Shown: piece by piece, positions 53,771-64,000 of the stretch
Layout of the letters: every line of letters begins with the position of its first letter
Numbering within the stretch: position 1 is the stretch's first letter
From: Hysterangium stoloniferum
Taxonomy: Eukaryota > Basidiomycota > Agaricomycetes > Hysterangiales > Hysterangiaceae
Reading direction: 5' to 3'
Length of the DNA: 64,000 bases
NCBI GenBank assembly: GCA_015178975.1
Contig: WHVD01000039.1
Location: 496,001 to 560,000, forward strand
Notes under the pieces: generated by a model
Seen by the model: the letters and a program-made list of their open reading frames with translations, nothing else
Database searches by the model: none
What the model was told of the DNA's origin: nothing
Position numbers and translations under genes: made by a program

Positions 53771-56293
53771 ATGCTACCATTGTTTGGAATATGGCTGCTT
53801 GCGATCCTCTCTGTCCACGCACGACAAATCGCGCCAGCACAGATGAAAGCTCGCCAATATCAAGCACTACAGGCCAGACGCTCTACTCTGCAATCCCTGA
53901 AATCGGCGACTCTGGTAGCAACACCGAATGCCAAACCAGCTACCCCTCAGGGTCCAAAGAATATCACATTTTTGAACCCGACGGCTTCCGGTATGCGAAA
54001 CGTAGTCGACATCTTCCCGATATATCCTCAGGATTGCATTTAGAATTCTTTGTCGACGGCACATCCATTCCGGAGGTGAATTTCGACGTCGGACCAAGTT
54101 GGGCAGGTTTGCTGCCTATCAGCAACGCCACTGAGGAGACTCGTAAGGTGAGCGTCCCCTGTCTGTACATCGCATTCAGAATATGTGCTTAAAGCCACCA
54201 AAGCTTTTCTTTTGGTTCTTCCCACCCGGTCCTCAAGGAAGTCTTGACGACCTAATTTTCTGGTAAGGCTACTCTTCAAATATAATATGGAATAGAGTTA
54301 ATATAATTGATGATATCCTGTTAAAAGGACAAACGGCGGGCCTGGCTGGTGAGTTTTACCGTCCTACCTAAGCTTCGTGCTTATACACGGATACTCAGTT
54401 CATCGCTGGAAGGCCTCCTCCAAGAGAACGGTGTGAGTACTAGTGTTGAATGCTAATGAACGTTAATTGTACCCTAAATGTGCTGTCTTCGACAGCCCTT
54501 CAGTTGGGCACCTGGAACCGCTCTTCCAATTGTCAATGACTTCAGCTGGACGAATCTTAGTAGTGTGCTTTGGATTGAACAACCGGTTGGAACAGGATTC
54601 AGTCAAGGAGAGCCCAATATCAAGGTGCGTTGTGTATTGCCAGTCGCTGTCGATACTTCTGAACTTGATTGCCCAAAGGATGAGGACGACCTGGCGGTTC
54701 AGCTTGTTGGCTTTCTCCAGCAATTTTTAGAGGTTTTCTCTGAGTTGAAGGGAAAGAAGTTTTATATCACTGGGGAAAGCGTGAGTTTTGGACATTCGTG
54801 AGTATAACTGAGCCTCACATACCAATTGCCTTAGTACGCAGGAAATTACGTGCCGTGTAAGTCTATGGTGTTGTCTAGCTCTCTCGTCCTCTTCACTGTA
54901 TTATCCATTAGACATTGCCAATTATATTTATGAAAATCCTGGAATAGTCGATCTTGCCTTGCAAGGGATTTGGATTAATGATCGTTAGTACACAATCCAT
55001 TAGGCTGTATTCAACTGTACTAATCATAAGTATTGAAGCTTCTCTGTCATGGATGGTTTTGCAGCAACAAATCCCTGCCGTCAACTTCGTGAGTGTCAGG
55101 GGTCAAATACCTTATACAAGCCCTTAACTCGCTTCAGGTAAATAAATACGAAAATGTCTTCGCATTCAAGTAAGTGCATAAGGCTCCCCTTTTGTTCCTG
55201 TCCTGTTCATACTTATAAACTTCCGGCAGCGAATCGTTCAAAGCCGAGTTGCAAACCATCGCAAAACGTTGCAACTATGCCGATTATTTCGAAAAGCATG
55301 TCAAATACCCGCCGACCCAAGGCCTTCTCCCCTTTCCAGGGAAAACCACCGACATCGATCCAGGGTGCGACGTTTGGGCCCTCATCTTTGATGCCGCTTT
55401 GCTCATCAACCCCGCATTTAACATCTATCGCATATTCGATACCTTCCCAATCCTGTGGGACGTTCTAGGGTTCCCAGGGTCGTTCCTAAATGTGCAGCTG
55501 GCCCCGTTGTACTTCGATCGACAGGATGTGAAGGCAGCCATACATGCCCCATTAGATGTAGACTGGAAAGAATGCTCGACCATAGATGTATTCCCTGACG
55601 GTGATCCGTCTCCCAACCCCGCTTTTACCGTTCTTCCGAACGTCATAGAGAAGTCAAAGAGGAGCGTCATTGTCCACGGTCTCGCAGTGAGTTGCTTTCT
55701 TGCGATCATTGATATACTGGTATGAAATGTCGTTGTAGGATTTTATGTATATCGCTGAAGGGTAGGTGGGAAAACTGTACCATGCGTACATTGTTCGCTG
55801 ATAAATATTTGCACTCGTCAAGAACCCGTATTATAATCCAAAAGTAAGACCGAACGTTTACCAAGTGCTTATTATCGACCTGACGCTTCTTTTATCCAGT
55901 ATGACATGTTCGTTATATTTATTTTCATCTCCTATGTGTCTCTTTCCTTTGCATAGCTAACCCCGAATTGTTCAGGGAACGGAAAGCAAGGATTTCAAAC
56001 ACCAATCGCCAAAGATAGCTTCCTCGTTGATGGCATTGGCGCTTTAGGAAACATGCACCAGGAACGCGGTACGAGCTCTTATCAACGATTGGCTGTTAAA
56101 TATTTTTTTTATATCACCCAAAAGGTTTGACGTATATCGAAATTTCTCTCGCGGGACATATGTAAATTTTCTCCAATTTTCTAGTGAATGATATATGTCT
56201 CATGGCTTCTCTAATATCAGGGTACCTCAATTCCAGCCCCAGGCTGCCTTCCAGATCATGCAGTATTTGATGGGCTTCAGAGAAAATCCATAA
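53771..56293 (+). CDS. Secreted serine carboxypeptidase, family S10 (copy 2)
   Basis: 18 exons, all with GT..AG borders: 53771-53990, 54044-54147, 54195-54262, 54328-54348, 54399-54432, 54496-54624, 54679-54780, 54835-54856, 54912-54983, 55039-55088, 55138-55169, 55230-55686, 55739-55761, 55823-55843, 55900-55907, 55976-56068, 56125-56161 and 56221-56293. They total 1566 nt, 521 residues. Signal peptide MLPLFGIWLLAILSVHA. Catalytic triad Ser226 (GESYAG, split after the serine codon), Asp438 (HGLAD) and His497 (GHMVPQ). The oxyanion and substrate region GGPGCSSLEG and the block WIEQPVGTGFS are present. Exon 15 is only 8 nt and supplies the NMT part of QNMTWNG. It is a close paralogue of the gene at 20712 with the same exon plan. 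It likely degrades extracellular peptides. Looks intact. Confidence 0.92.
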
Positions 56294-56299
56294 ATCTTT

Positions 56300-58640
56300 G
56301 CATATATTTTTCTTATTTTGTAGAACTTTATGATACGAGATGTTCAGCGGCACGAAGTGGTTAACTCAACCGGCAGAACCACTGGACCTTTGTCCATGGG
56401 GTTGCATGATCGAGCTATTTGTCAGCGAAGAATTAATCATGGATCGGAAATGGATTTGTGAACAAAAGCATTCGGACCGTCCGAATGGGAATCTGGGGTT
56501 GAGTTATAAATCGAGATTTCATATTATCTCCAAGAACGACATGTATGCTTTGCTAAAGGGAGTGGCATCATTGCACTATATTTCTAATCAAAAAATATCA
56601 TTCGACATCTTCAGCCAGTCAGTTATTTGCATTCAATCCAAGTCATCTGTCCGTGTTTTTTTTTGACGCAATAAGGTGGTAGGATGTTATTTATCTACAA
56701 GCGACTTCCATGCAGACGCAGTCATCCCCCATTTTATAATTACCCGCCTCTTGCGGTGTTGCTGAAAATATTCATAGTCCACTCCTCGTCTTCGCTACAC
56801 ACTCTCATTTCCTTTGGCACAACGGGTGTTTGAAAGCAATGACATCGTGTTTGTAGAAAGGGCCGGCTCGTATGCGACTACTTTTGCTTGATCGATAGAT
56901 GCTGAGACCAAGTTCGTTTGTTGGCGAATTCCACCATTGTAATCCTGACCGTATTACCACTTTGACCCCGATGCCAATCGCTCTATTATTACCTCCCGAT
57001 CATCCCCCCATTGCTAGACCGACCCAAACGAGATCTATCATTTACCTCTCCGCCCCGATCTCTCCCTTGTCTCCCATCGTTATCCCTCAAACCTTATTAC
57101 CACCCCATTGTTAATTGTGGATATAGAGGAGCACGGATATATATACATAAACTACCTACCGACTTCTCTGTATCTAGATACTTCCCTTGCGATCAACAAC
57201 AGAACATTGTCCTGTCTGTATCGACTGAGTGAGGTTGATACAACAACCTTTCAACCATACACGCTTTCGCATCTCCTAAAGGGCTAGTATACCAGCAGTA
57301 TTTACCCCCGCCCCTTCCAACTCAACTGTGTTGTAAAGCACTGGCATGGAAATGGGGTTAATTTATACGGTAATATCCTCATTATCATTATTTTGTAAAA
57401 GCGTCACAGGCTGGGAGACAGAGACTTGGTGGATAGAATTGGGCATTGCAGCCGCAGCAGACGTCAGGGTTTTATGGCGAGCGTAAAAGTGTGTATATAT
57501 ACCACGGCTCAGAATATATACCAGTTTTTGGTTTGCAATACCATATACGCGTTCATGCATCATGCTACGAACACATCAATTGAATCAACGCACTACAACG
57601 CCACAGTTGGATGCTAACATCATCTAAAGTGGATTGCACTTATTGCGGAGAGATCGACAACGCCGTCGGCTGAGATTCCTCTTAGTTCGTTTAAGTTGGC
57701 GCAACGGTTCTACTCCATGATAGGAACAGCGTGTATTTGGGATAGCGACAAAAACTATAATAGGGCAAGAATTTGCCCAAACTATGTACATGAGCTATTC
57801 AGCACAATGGCGTGTACAAAGCAACGGAACATACCCCAGTGGCTCCCCAAGACTGGAAATAGAACGACTGAAGTAACATGCTCAAAATTTTTAGTATATA
57901 TATAAGGCGGGGTAGAGGCTGTGCTCGATGTTCGCAATACGAGGCAGCGGCCTCTAAACTGGCTCATCCACTGCTATGTTTTGTCAGATAGATGCCACTC
58001 TACTCAAGCGGACGCGAATTTGATAATTGAAAATTCATGTAAAGTACTGCTATCGTGCCGCCTTACGGAAGCCTGTACTACATGTCCTAAAGGAGCCGAG
58101 GTCTCGGTTTCCCGCCTGATCCCCAAACCTTGTGGGACAGTGCCGAACAGCATTAATTATGGACAGAATTGAGTATAGCTACTGTGAGTCTTTCTCTCCA
58201 CATTATCTCTCGCAATTGTAACCTTGGCCTCGCTCATTAAGGAAATCCATCCCTCCGATTGTTATAACGTTCCAGCCCCCGAGGGCCGTCTGTCTGGTTG
58301 CCAACCAACACTTCAACCAAAACTTAAAAGCACAGCAATGAAATGGAAATATACCTATTTCATGCCACCATTTTGTATGGGCGGTGCCCGGGCGTAACAG
58401 ATGCAGTCAGATCACATGCATCGTTTGCCCCGCCCGCCGTTTCCAAAAATATGTATCGAGACCCAGGACTTAGCTTGAGGGCGAGATACTAAATAATACA
58501 GCAAGCTGGAACGGTCGTGACCATTAAGCTACGAGTAAGAGAATTTGATTCTAAAGTGTGTGAAGCATTCTTCACATCTAATTGAAGTAATAGTAACAAC
58601 TATTCCTCTTGATGTCTCTCAAATGCCAGCAGCCAGGGGG
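56300..58640. other. Gene-poor stretch
   Basis: The first about 170 bp are the 3' flank shared with S10 copy 1. No gene recognised in the remainder. A CCCC/TTACC-rich segment lies at 56950-57110, and short motif-free open stretches occur on both strands. Confidence 0.4.
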
Positions 58641-58749
58641 TTTATTTATTCTTCAAACTATGCTCAACGTCAGTGGAATGATCTGCCGGTGACCGTTATC
58701 AATGGCCGTTTGGGAGATCGTAATATTCTTGGCACGATCAGCCCAGTAG

Positions 58750-59276
58750 GACCCACTGTATTTCGATTGGGCGGATGTAACGGAGGCTATTCATGCTCCG
58801 GCGAACATTGACTGATAAGAGTGCCGAGAAACCAAACTGTTCCCGCAGGGTGATGGCACTCTCATCTGCTTTCACTCTTCTCCCGAATGATATTGAAAAG
58901 TCGCAACGGAGTGTGATTGTACATGGCCTTAGGGGGAGTTCTTTCTATCTACTATTCTGTCCTTCTTCCGCACGGTTCTTAGCATGAAGCTAATAAATAC
59001 AGGCACAGGACTTCATTTTGATCGCTGAGGGTGAGTTATACTGAAGCCAAATTTTACAACGTAAACTGGCCTTCTCTGGTAGAACAAGGATTGTGATTCA
59101 AAAGTAAGCTTTTTGCTGAGGGCTCGTTCGCCCCACGAGCTTGCGATAATAAAGCACCTCTCTTTAAGCATGATATGCAAGCCTTTCTCCCATTGAACCT
59201 TTTTTGACAAAAATATTCAATCATGGAATACAGGGAACGGTCTTCAAGGCTTCCAAACTCCCATCGAAAAGGCGAT
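58750..59276 (+). pseudogene. S10 carboxypeptidase relic, C-terminal half
   Basis: Readable pieces in several frames: the VYFDRQDV region (as TVFRLGGCN shifted, 58755-58800), FPQGDGTLI (58842-58866), PNDIEKSQRSVIVHGL (58886-58930), DFILIAEG (59011-59033), RIVIQ (59090-59103) and GNGLQGFQTPIEKA (59234-59273). The exon order and intron positions match the intact paralogues. It stops abruptly at about 59277, where a Crinkler-like fragment begins, so the last two exons are missing. More diverged than the two intact genes. Confidence 0.75.
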
Positions 59277-59640
59277 GATCTGGAGAGCGACGGGTTCCTG
59301 CTTTTGGAGTCGACGGACCAAAAGGTACAACAGAACAGTGTTTTTCCTATCGAGTTAGATTAGTTGTTGCTTTAGGGTCGATCCGACGCACCGATTCCTG
59401 GTTGAGCTGTGACTAGAAAAGCAGATCTGCGCCGTTCCTCCTTAAATGTATCCGTGAGAATGGTATCGTAAGCGAGCCTATACTCCTCACGAATGAGAAG
59501 GATGTTAGTGGGACGAGAGTTTTGTGGGATGTTAATGAGTGTGAGGTCGAGTAGCTCTTTCCAGCTACGCTGACGATCTTGACCCTGTCTTGACCCCAAA
59601 AGTGTTCGTGAAGGTGTTTAAAGCTTTCGCCAGACATGTC
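59277..59640 (-). pseudogene. Crinkler/RHS-type gene relic (5' part)
   Basis: It matches 10274-10643 closely on the DNA level, including the first intron. Shared coding text is MSGESFKHLHEHFWGQDRVK and PTNILLIREEYRLAYDTIL. Only the first exon, first intron and start of the second exon are present. It is a broken fossil copy, joined end to end with the S10 relic. Confidence 0.8.
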
Positions 59641-59649
59641 GTTGTTGAC

Positions 59650-60022
59650 TGAAGCGGAAGGCCGGAAGAGCAAACTTGGTAAGCAGCAGTTTCCGCCGTA
59701 TGTCCCCACTCAATGTGAGGAGTTACATCATTGAAACGCCGATTAAGGGTCTAAATTTTCATCTCAGAATGCGTAATATTTCTCAAAATAGTCAATGTTT
59801 GAAGATTTGTGGTATAATGTCTTGAACAGCAGTGCGAAAAAAGCGAAGCCGCTGTTTGACTAATATCAGAGTTTGGTCTCTGAGTTGAGGCTTGCACGGC
59901 GGAGAATCCCCGGATGGAGCGCATATATATTTACTTGACCATGACGCAAAACATAAGGGTCTTATCTCTGATTTCAGATACTGACGGAAGTCTATCTTCA
60001 CAATCAACGTCCCCTCCAAGAA
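59650..60022. other. Short intergenic stretch
   Basis: Region between the Crinkler-like relic and the 3' end of the F-box gene. No feature recognised. Confidence 0.4.
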
Positions 60023-61576
60023 TCATATCATATCAAGGTAGACACGACATTCGGGAATGCCGAGATAATACCCTCCCCAATTATATCCAGGATCATCCCA
60101 CTTTGCCAAGCCCTTTAATTCAATACATCGGACATATCTCCTGCGATTTTCGCGTTCAATCAAAAACCACAGCCCATATTCCACGCTAATGTACTGAAGG
60201 GATCGCATTGACAACACCACCTCAGGTGCATAAAGTGAGTTGTGCCGGCAATCTGTCATAAGAAGAAGATGCGTGAGACGGCTGAAGGTAAGGTTTTTAA
60301 TTGCCGATTTGGCCTGAAGAGATTGTTAAAGTGTGAATTTTACTTGATAAGCTAAAAGATCACCTTTTCAGAATCAGGTTTCATGTCCCATAGCAGGACA
60401 CCGAGTCTTTCCAATTCCGGTGCCAATTGGACGACTTGAGCCACATCGTGAGCATGAATGGAGAAGAGATATCGAAGACATGGCATATCGCCGATCATGC
60501 TGATCCATTCCGAGCATAGACCTTCACTGATTTCAAGGGAGTGGATATGACTAAGAACCCGAGGTGGAAAGAGAGCCCTCGGGGACGCGAAACGGGAATG
60601 ATCTGCCTTGAATGACCGAAACGCCGATGTCACGGGTATACTACCGGGTAGAAGAGGCGTATGTGAATAAAAACATTCTATTTGGGGATGTTTTTCCAAA
60701 AATCTTGATAAGACAGTGACCATCTCTGTGTCTGAGGTGCCCTCGCTGACGAAATTGAACAACATGTAAAATCTTTGCAGAAATGGCCACTGTGCCCGCT
60801 CCAAAAGCCTAGGGAACGTCTGACTCCACCCATCAATATGTAGGTCGCGCAATGCAGGCATGCCATGGACTAGTATATCGGCAAGTGCAGAAATGAACGG
60901 AGGGATTCTTTCCTCCTCGAACACCGTTATTCTCAAAGTTATTGAGAATTGGGTGAGATTGGAAAAGACGTGAATCTTATAATGGTACTCAGTCAAATTT
61001 AAGCGGTTGGAGTAAGGGACTAACAGGATTTCCTATAACTTCTATACATGCAATTAGAGAAAATTTTGCCTTGCAAAATAGATGCAGCTCTTGGAGGGAA
61101 TGACAATGGTCACGTATACCAATGAAAAAATTCTTCATTTGAAGTGTCTCATCGTGCTCAATGTGCATATCGTGCCAAGCCAATCGACGGAGGGACGGTG
61201 TATTGTGAAGAATGGTTACAAGAGCTGCCGTACAAGCTTTCAGATGCCTTGCCCCGTATCCGTACCCATCACAGTAGTCATCGTCATCGTCATCTTCAAC
61301 CATTCTCCATGGTATTAGATCACTTGCACCGGATGAAGTTTGCGCCAAAACCAAGCTTCGCAATCTCGCCGTGAGTCGTGGTCGAGATAGCAGTGCTTTC
61401 CACACAGAGAGTTTGGTCCAATTGCAACGAACGTGGCGGAACTGTAGGTGATCCCGAATAATCATTCTATAAAGGCTCCGACAAGTCAATGCAAGAGATA
61501 ACAGGTCTTTGGGGTGGTCGATGAAGGATGCGATCGCGTCTTGCAGTTCGTATAGCACGTCCGTGAGGGAGTGCAT
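60023..61576 (-). CDS. F-box protein
   Basis: F-box proteins pick substrates for SCF ubiquitin ligases. Three exons: 61576-61025, 60975-60364 and 60313-60023, with introns of 49 bp (GTTAGT..TAAG) and 50 bp (GTGATC..TTCAG). All junctions are in phase, 484 residues. The N-terminus LYELQDAIASFIDHPKDLLSLALTCRSL is a typical F-box start (LPxEL-like, then an ALTCR block). The rest has weak leucine-rich spacing (LKACTAALVTILHNTPSLRR, ALRDLHIDGW, IKNLTFSRLTHLLL) as in many mushroom F-box proteins with divergent repeats. An aspartate run (DDDDDDY) lies near residue 97. It is one of the large, fast-evolving F-box families of Agaricomycetes, so the substrate is unknown. Confidence 0.75.
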
Positions 61577-61870
61577 GTTGTATAAGTGACAAAGAGTTAC
61601 GTGGCGGTCAGTTTATCAAGAATGAAGCCATCCGATAAATACCTGCGGAGTATCAAATAAAATGAAGGCTGATTCAAGTGCCGAGTTGTACAATTGAATA
61701 CGTATCCAAGTTGACTAATGTCAATTAGGCAAATACAAGGCTGTGGCCGTGGGGGGCAACCCCCCACCCCACAACTTTACTCTGTATCAACAATTCTAAG
61801 TATCTAAGGCATGTAATCTAACCTAGAGAAACTTATTTTAAAGTGATTAAACATTATTAATTATTTACAA
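61577..61870. other. Upstream region of the F-box gene
   Basis: No coding feature. Contains CGTGGGGGGCAACCCCCCACCCC near 61750, a short G/C-rich palindrome, then AT-rich DNA. Confidence 0.35.
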
Positions 61871-61871
61871 T

Positions 61872-61897
<26 letters not shown>
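61872..61897 (+). repeat. (TA)n microsatellite
   Basis: About 13 TA units in a row, next to the Helitron scrap. Confidence 0.9.
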
Positions 61898-61902
<5 letters not shown>

Positions 61903-61904
61903 TC

Positions 61905-62304
61905 ACTAAACCTAAAACACATAAATCAGTCTCCTTTTGCAACTTTGTGGAATATTTACATATGATAACATCCTTAAACACTACATTCACAGTCATATCA
62001 GTGTCATGGAGCAGGATTTTCACTCTTCTCCAATTTGTCTCTCTTGAAACACCAACATAACACTGTCCATGTAGGAGAAGACAGGAGTGCATAGATCCAA
62101 TCCAACTAATTTTAAAGATTGACCCTGTGATTTATTAATAGTCATAGAAAACCCTAGTCTGACTGGAAACTGCCAACAATGCAGTTCAAATGGCACTTGT
62201 TTTGTAGTTGGAATAGTTATTCAAGGGATAAATTCCAGCTCTCCTGCTGAAGGTCCTGTAATGATATTTACTTGAAGTACTCTGTGAATCATTTGTATTA
62301 ACTG
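61905..62304 (-). pseudogene. Helitron helicase fragment
   Basis: On the minus strand: MIHRVLQVNIITGPSAGELE (62291-62235), FPVRLGFSMTINKSQGQSLK then LVGLDLCTPVF (62180-62085), and in a neighbouring frame HGQCYVGVSRETNWRRVKI (62075-62015). These are the last motifs (V and VI) of the PIF1-like helicase in Helitrons. One frame shift separates the two last blocks. Upstream parts are cut off by the chromovirus LTR at 62305. Confidence 0.75.
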
Positions 62305-63045
62305 TGTTACGACCGTGTTGCAACCTGACAGTCCCTGAGGATATTACCGTTAACTGACATTTCTAGTTATTGATCCAGTCATGGTATCAGAAACTGTCGG
62401 TCACTGAACACTGACGTATGCCTTCATGGTGATCAAACCCCATTTACGCCCCTGTCAAGTTATACTCGTACTATCTGGTTATGCTTTGATACGTCCCTTT
62501 TTATTATGATGATCCATTCTACTCTATGTTTCACATATGCCTGTATATACTTGTAACCTGTGGACTATTTCCTTTTCTTGTAATTCCACTCTCGGTTAAT
62601 CACGGCCTCTGAAGTTATCATAACCTTCCAGTTCCTAGTCAAGCTTATTTGTCAATAGTATTTTCCACTCTTCCCTTAGTTAGTATTTTCTAGATGCCAA
62701 TAACTCATATATAAATCTGCTGTAGTTGTAGTTACTAAGCAATCAGAATATCAACTCAGAACACCCACATACATCTCTCATAGTCTTACTCTAAGTATCC
62801 TGCTCCCCACCTCTGTGTGCACTCACCCATCCTTGGCCTCCGACCCCTCGGCCCGACACTTAACTTATCCTTTGGTTCCGATTGGTAACTCACTGTGAGG
62901 AATTCAATAGGACTAGTCTTCACCCACCCAAAATTTAAGGACACCCGACAGTAACTTGCGAGGGCACAGCACATAAGCTGAAGCCAAGTCCTTCCGATCG
63001 GTCCCCATCGGCCTACTGACATTAGTCAGTTTTCTGTTCTTAACA
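62305..63045 (+). repeat. 5' LTR of element C
   Basis: 741 bp, similar to the solo LTRs at 850 and 24849 and, more distantly, to those of element B. Confidence 0.9.
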
Positions 63046-64000
63046 GTATATTCTGATTTCACACTCACATTTTCCATCAATCTCCAAATTAATTGTTTAT
63101 AAATCTCACTTCAGAACCCTTCAGGAGTCTTACTTTTCGAGCTTTTGTAGATTCAGGTTCAACCCATTGTTTTATAGATATAAGTTTTTCCCAAAAACAT
63201 CAGTTAAAAACCTATGCAATAGATCCGATTCCACTCTGACTTTTTGATGGTACCTCAAACTCCATAATCTTGCAAGCCTGTGAACTCCAACTTTGGTTCC
63301 TGTGTGGGACCTTTCAGACAGTTACATTTTTTGTAACACAGTTGGACTCGAGCTGCTCCATGGTTCTAGGACATAACTGGCTCACCCGCTATAATTCATT
63401 GATTGATTGGGTATTGGACAGTATCCATTTCCAAACCCCATCGGCACCTGGTCCATCTCTGCCTGTTTCGGCAAATATGGCCTCTACAGCACCTCCAGCC
63501 CCTGTGGCAAATCCGAGCTCTCTGCCTCCTATCTCTCTAATAAATGCTGCAGCTTTTATGAGAGCCATCAAGTTGGAAGGCTCCCAAGCATTTAAAGTAA
63601 ATCTTAAAGTTGACGAAGCCACTGGTCATTTTGCAACCCCAGTGGCTGAACCAATTGCAGATTTGGAAGGTGTTCCAGAAAAATACCATGAGTTTGCAGA
63701 CATCTTCAGTAAACAAAAGGCTGATCGACTTGCCCCTCACAGGCCCTACAATTTGAAAATTGAGATTGAAGAACGTTATGCTCTTATGCAATTATGGCCA
63801 ATGCAGTAAAGGAGGCTAGTGTAGCACTTGTACCTACAGTGTGAATTGTTGACATCCGCCCTAGGCCCAGTTTATCCTCTCTCACAGTCTGAATTATCAG
63901 CTATCTGAGATTTCTTGGATGAACACTTGGCTATAGGTTTTATCTGACCCTCAAGCTATCTGAGATTTCTTGGATGAACACTTGGCTATAGGTTTTATCT
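62305..64000 (+). mobile_element. Element C: chromovirus (Ty3/gypsy), 5' part, runs off the window
   Basis: A 741-bp 5' LTR (62305-63045, TGTTACGACC to TTAACA) is followed by the same leader (GTATATTCTGATTTCACAC) that adjoins the 5' LTRs of elements A and B. Then come a retropepsin region with [19 protein letters not shown] (63340-63396) and the start of the reverse-transcriptase region (63640-64000). It inserted into a Helitron remnant. It is a broken copy with a reduced interior. Its 3' part and target duplication lie beyond the window. Confidence 0.85.

Overview
The window is nuclear DNA of a filamentous basidiomycete, most likely an Agaricomycete (mushroom-forming) fungus. The genes are split by many introns of about 36-90 bp with GT..AG ends. 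The mobile elements and host families seen here (chromovirus Ty3/gypsy, Tc1-like and PIF/Harbinger transposons, Crinkler/RHS-like NTPase, three-helix membrane proteins) are typical of that group. About half of the window is mobile-element DNA.

Layout. 1-8134: an old broken chromovirus (element A, minus strand), with a solo LTR of its own family inside it and a Tc1-like transposon inside its 5' LTR. 8139-12590: a Helitron scrap, an intact Crinkler/RHS-type gene (10643-9034) and gene-poor DNA. 12528-14448: IMP dehydrogenase with its promoter, but disrupted. 16249-17660: a decayed membrane-protein gene cut by a 411-bp TRIM-like retroelement whose 128-bp identical LTRs each hold a tRNA-like cloverleaf. 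20712-23238: an intact secreted S10 carboxypeptidase. 23558-37645: a 14-kb block made only of mobile DNA. It holds a small copia-type element, a solo gypsy LTR, and a PIF/Harbinger transposon of about 3.2 kb swollen to 12 kb by two nested insertions: a 7.6-kb chromovirus (element B) and a 1.1-kb element with only 33-bp terminal direct repeats. 39437-43084: two 247-residue proteins with the same unusual C-X4-C-X14-H-X4-H finger. 45211-46156: a membrane protein. 47572-52776: a housekeeping island with a Ste20/GCK kinase (minus), PdxT/SNO-type glutaminase (plus, divergent from the kinase) and an O6-alkylguanine-DNA alkyltransferase (minus, convergent with pdxT). 52978-59640: a second intact S10 carboxypeptidase, two S10 relics and a Crinkler-like relic. 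60023-61576: an F-box protein. 61870-64000: an AT microsatellite and Helitron helicase scrap cut by a third chromovirus (element C, plus strand) that runs off the window.

The intact genes cover vitamin B6 synthesis, DNA alkylation repair, cell-polarity signalling, extracellular peptide breakdown and ubiquitin-ligase substrate choice. They do not form a pathway. Insertion order can be read from target-site duplications: Harbinger came before element B and the 33-bp-repeat element, and element A came before its solo LTR and Tc1.

Most interesting: the TRIM with tRNA-like LTRs; the precise 33-bp-repeat element; a spliced antisense gene with a Zn2Cys6-like cysteine cluster carried between pol and the 3' LTR of the chromovirus; a Tc1 element with no CpG and four copies of one 20-mer at its ends; and a duplicating, decaying S10 family. 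All calls come from reading the sequence by eye. No similarity search was run.
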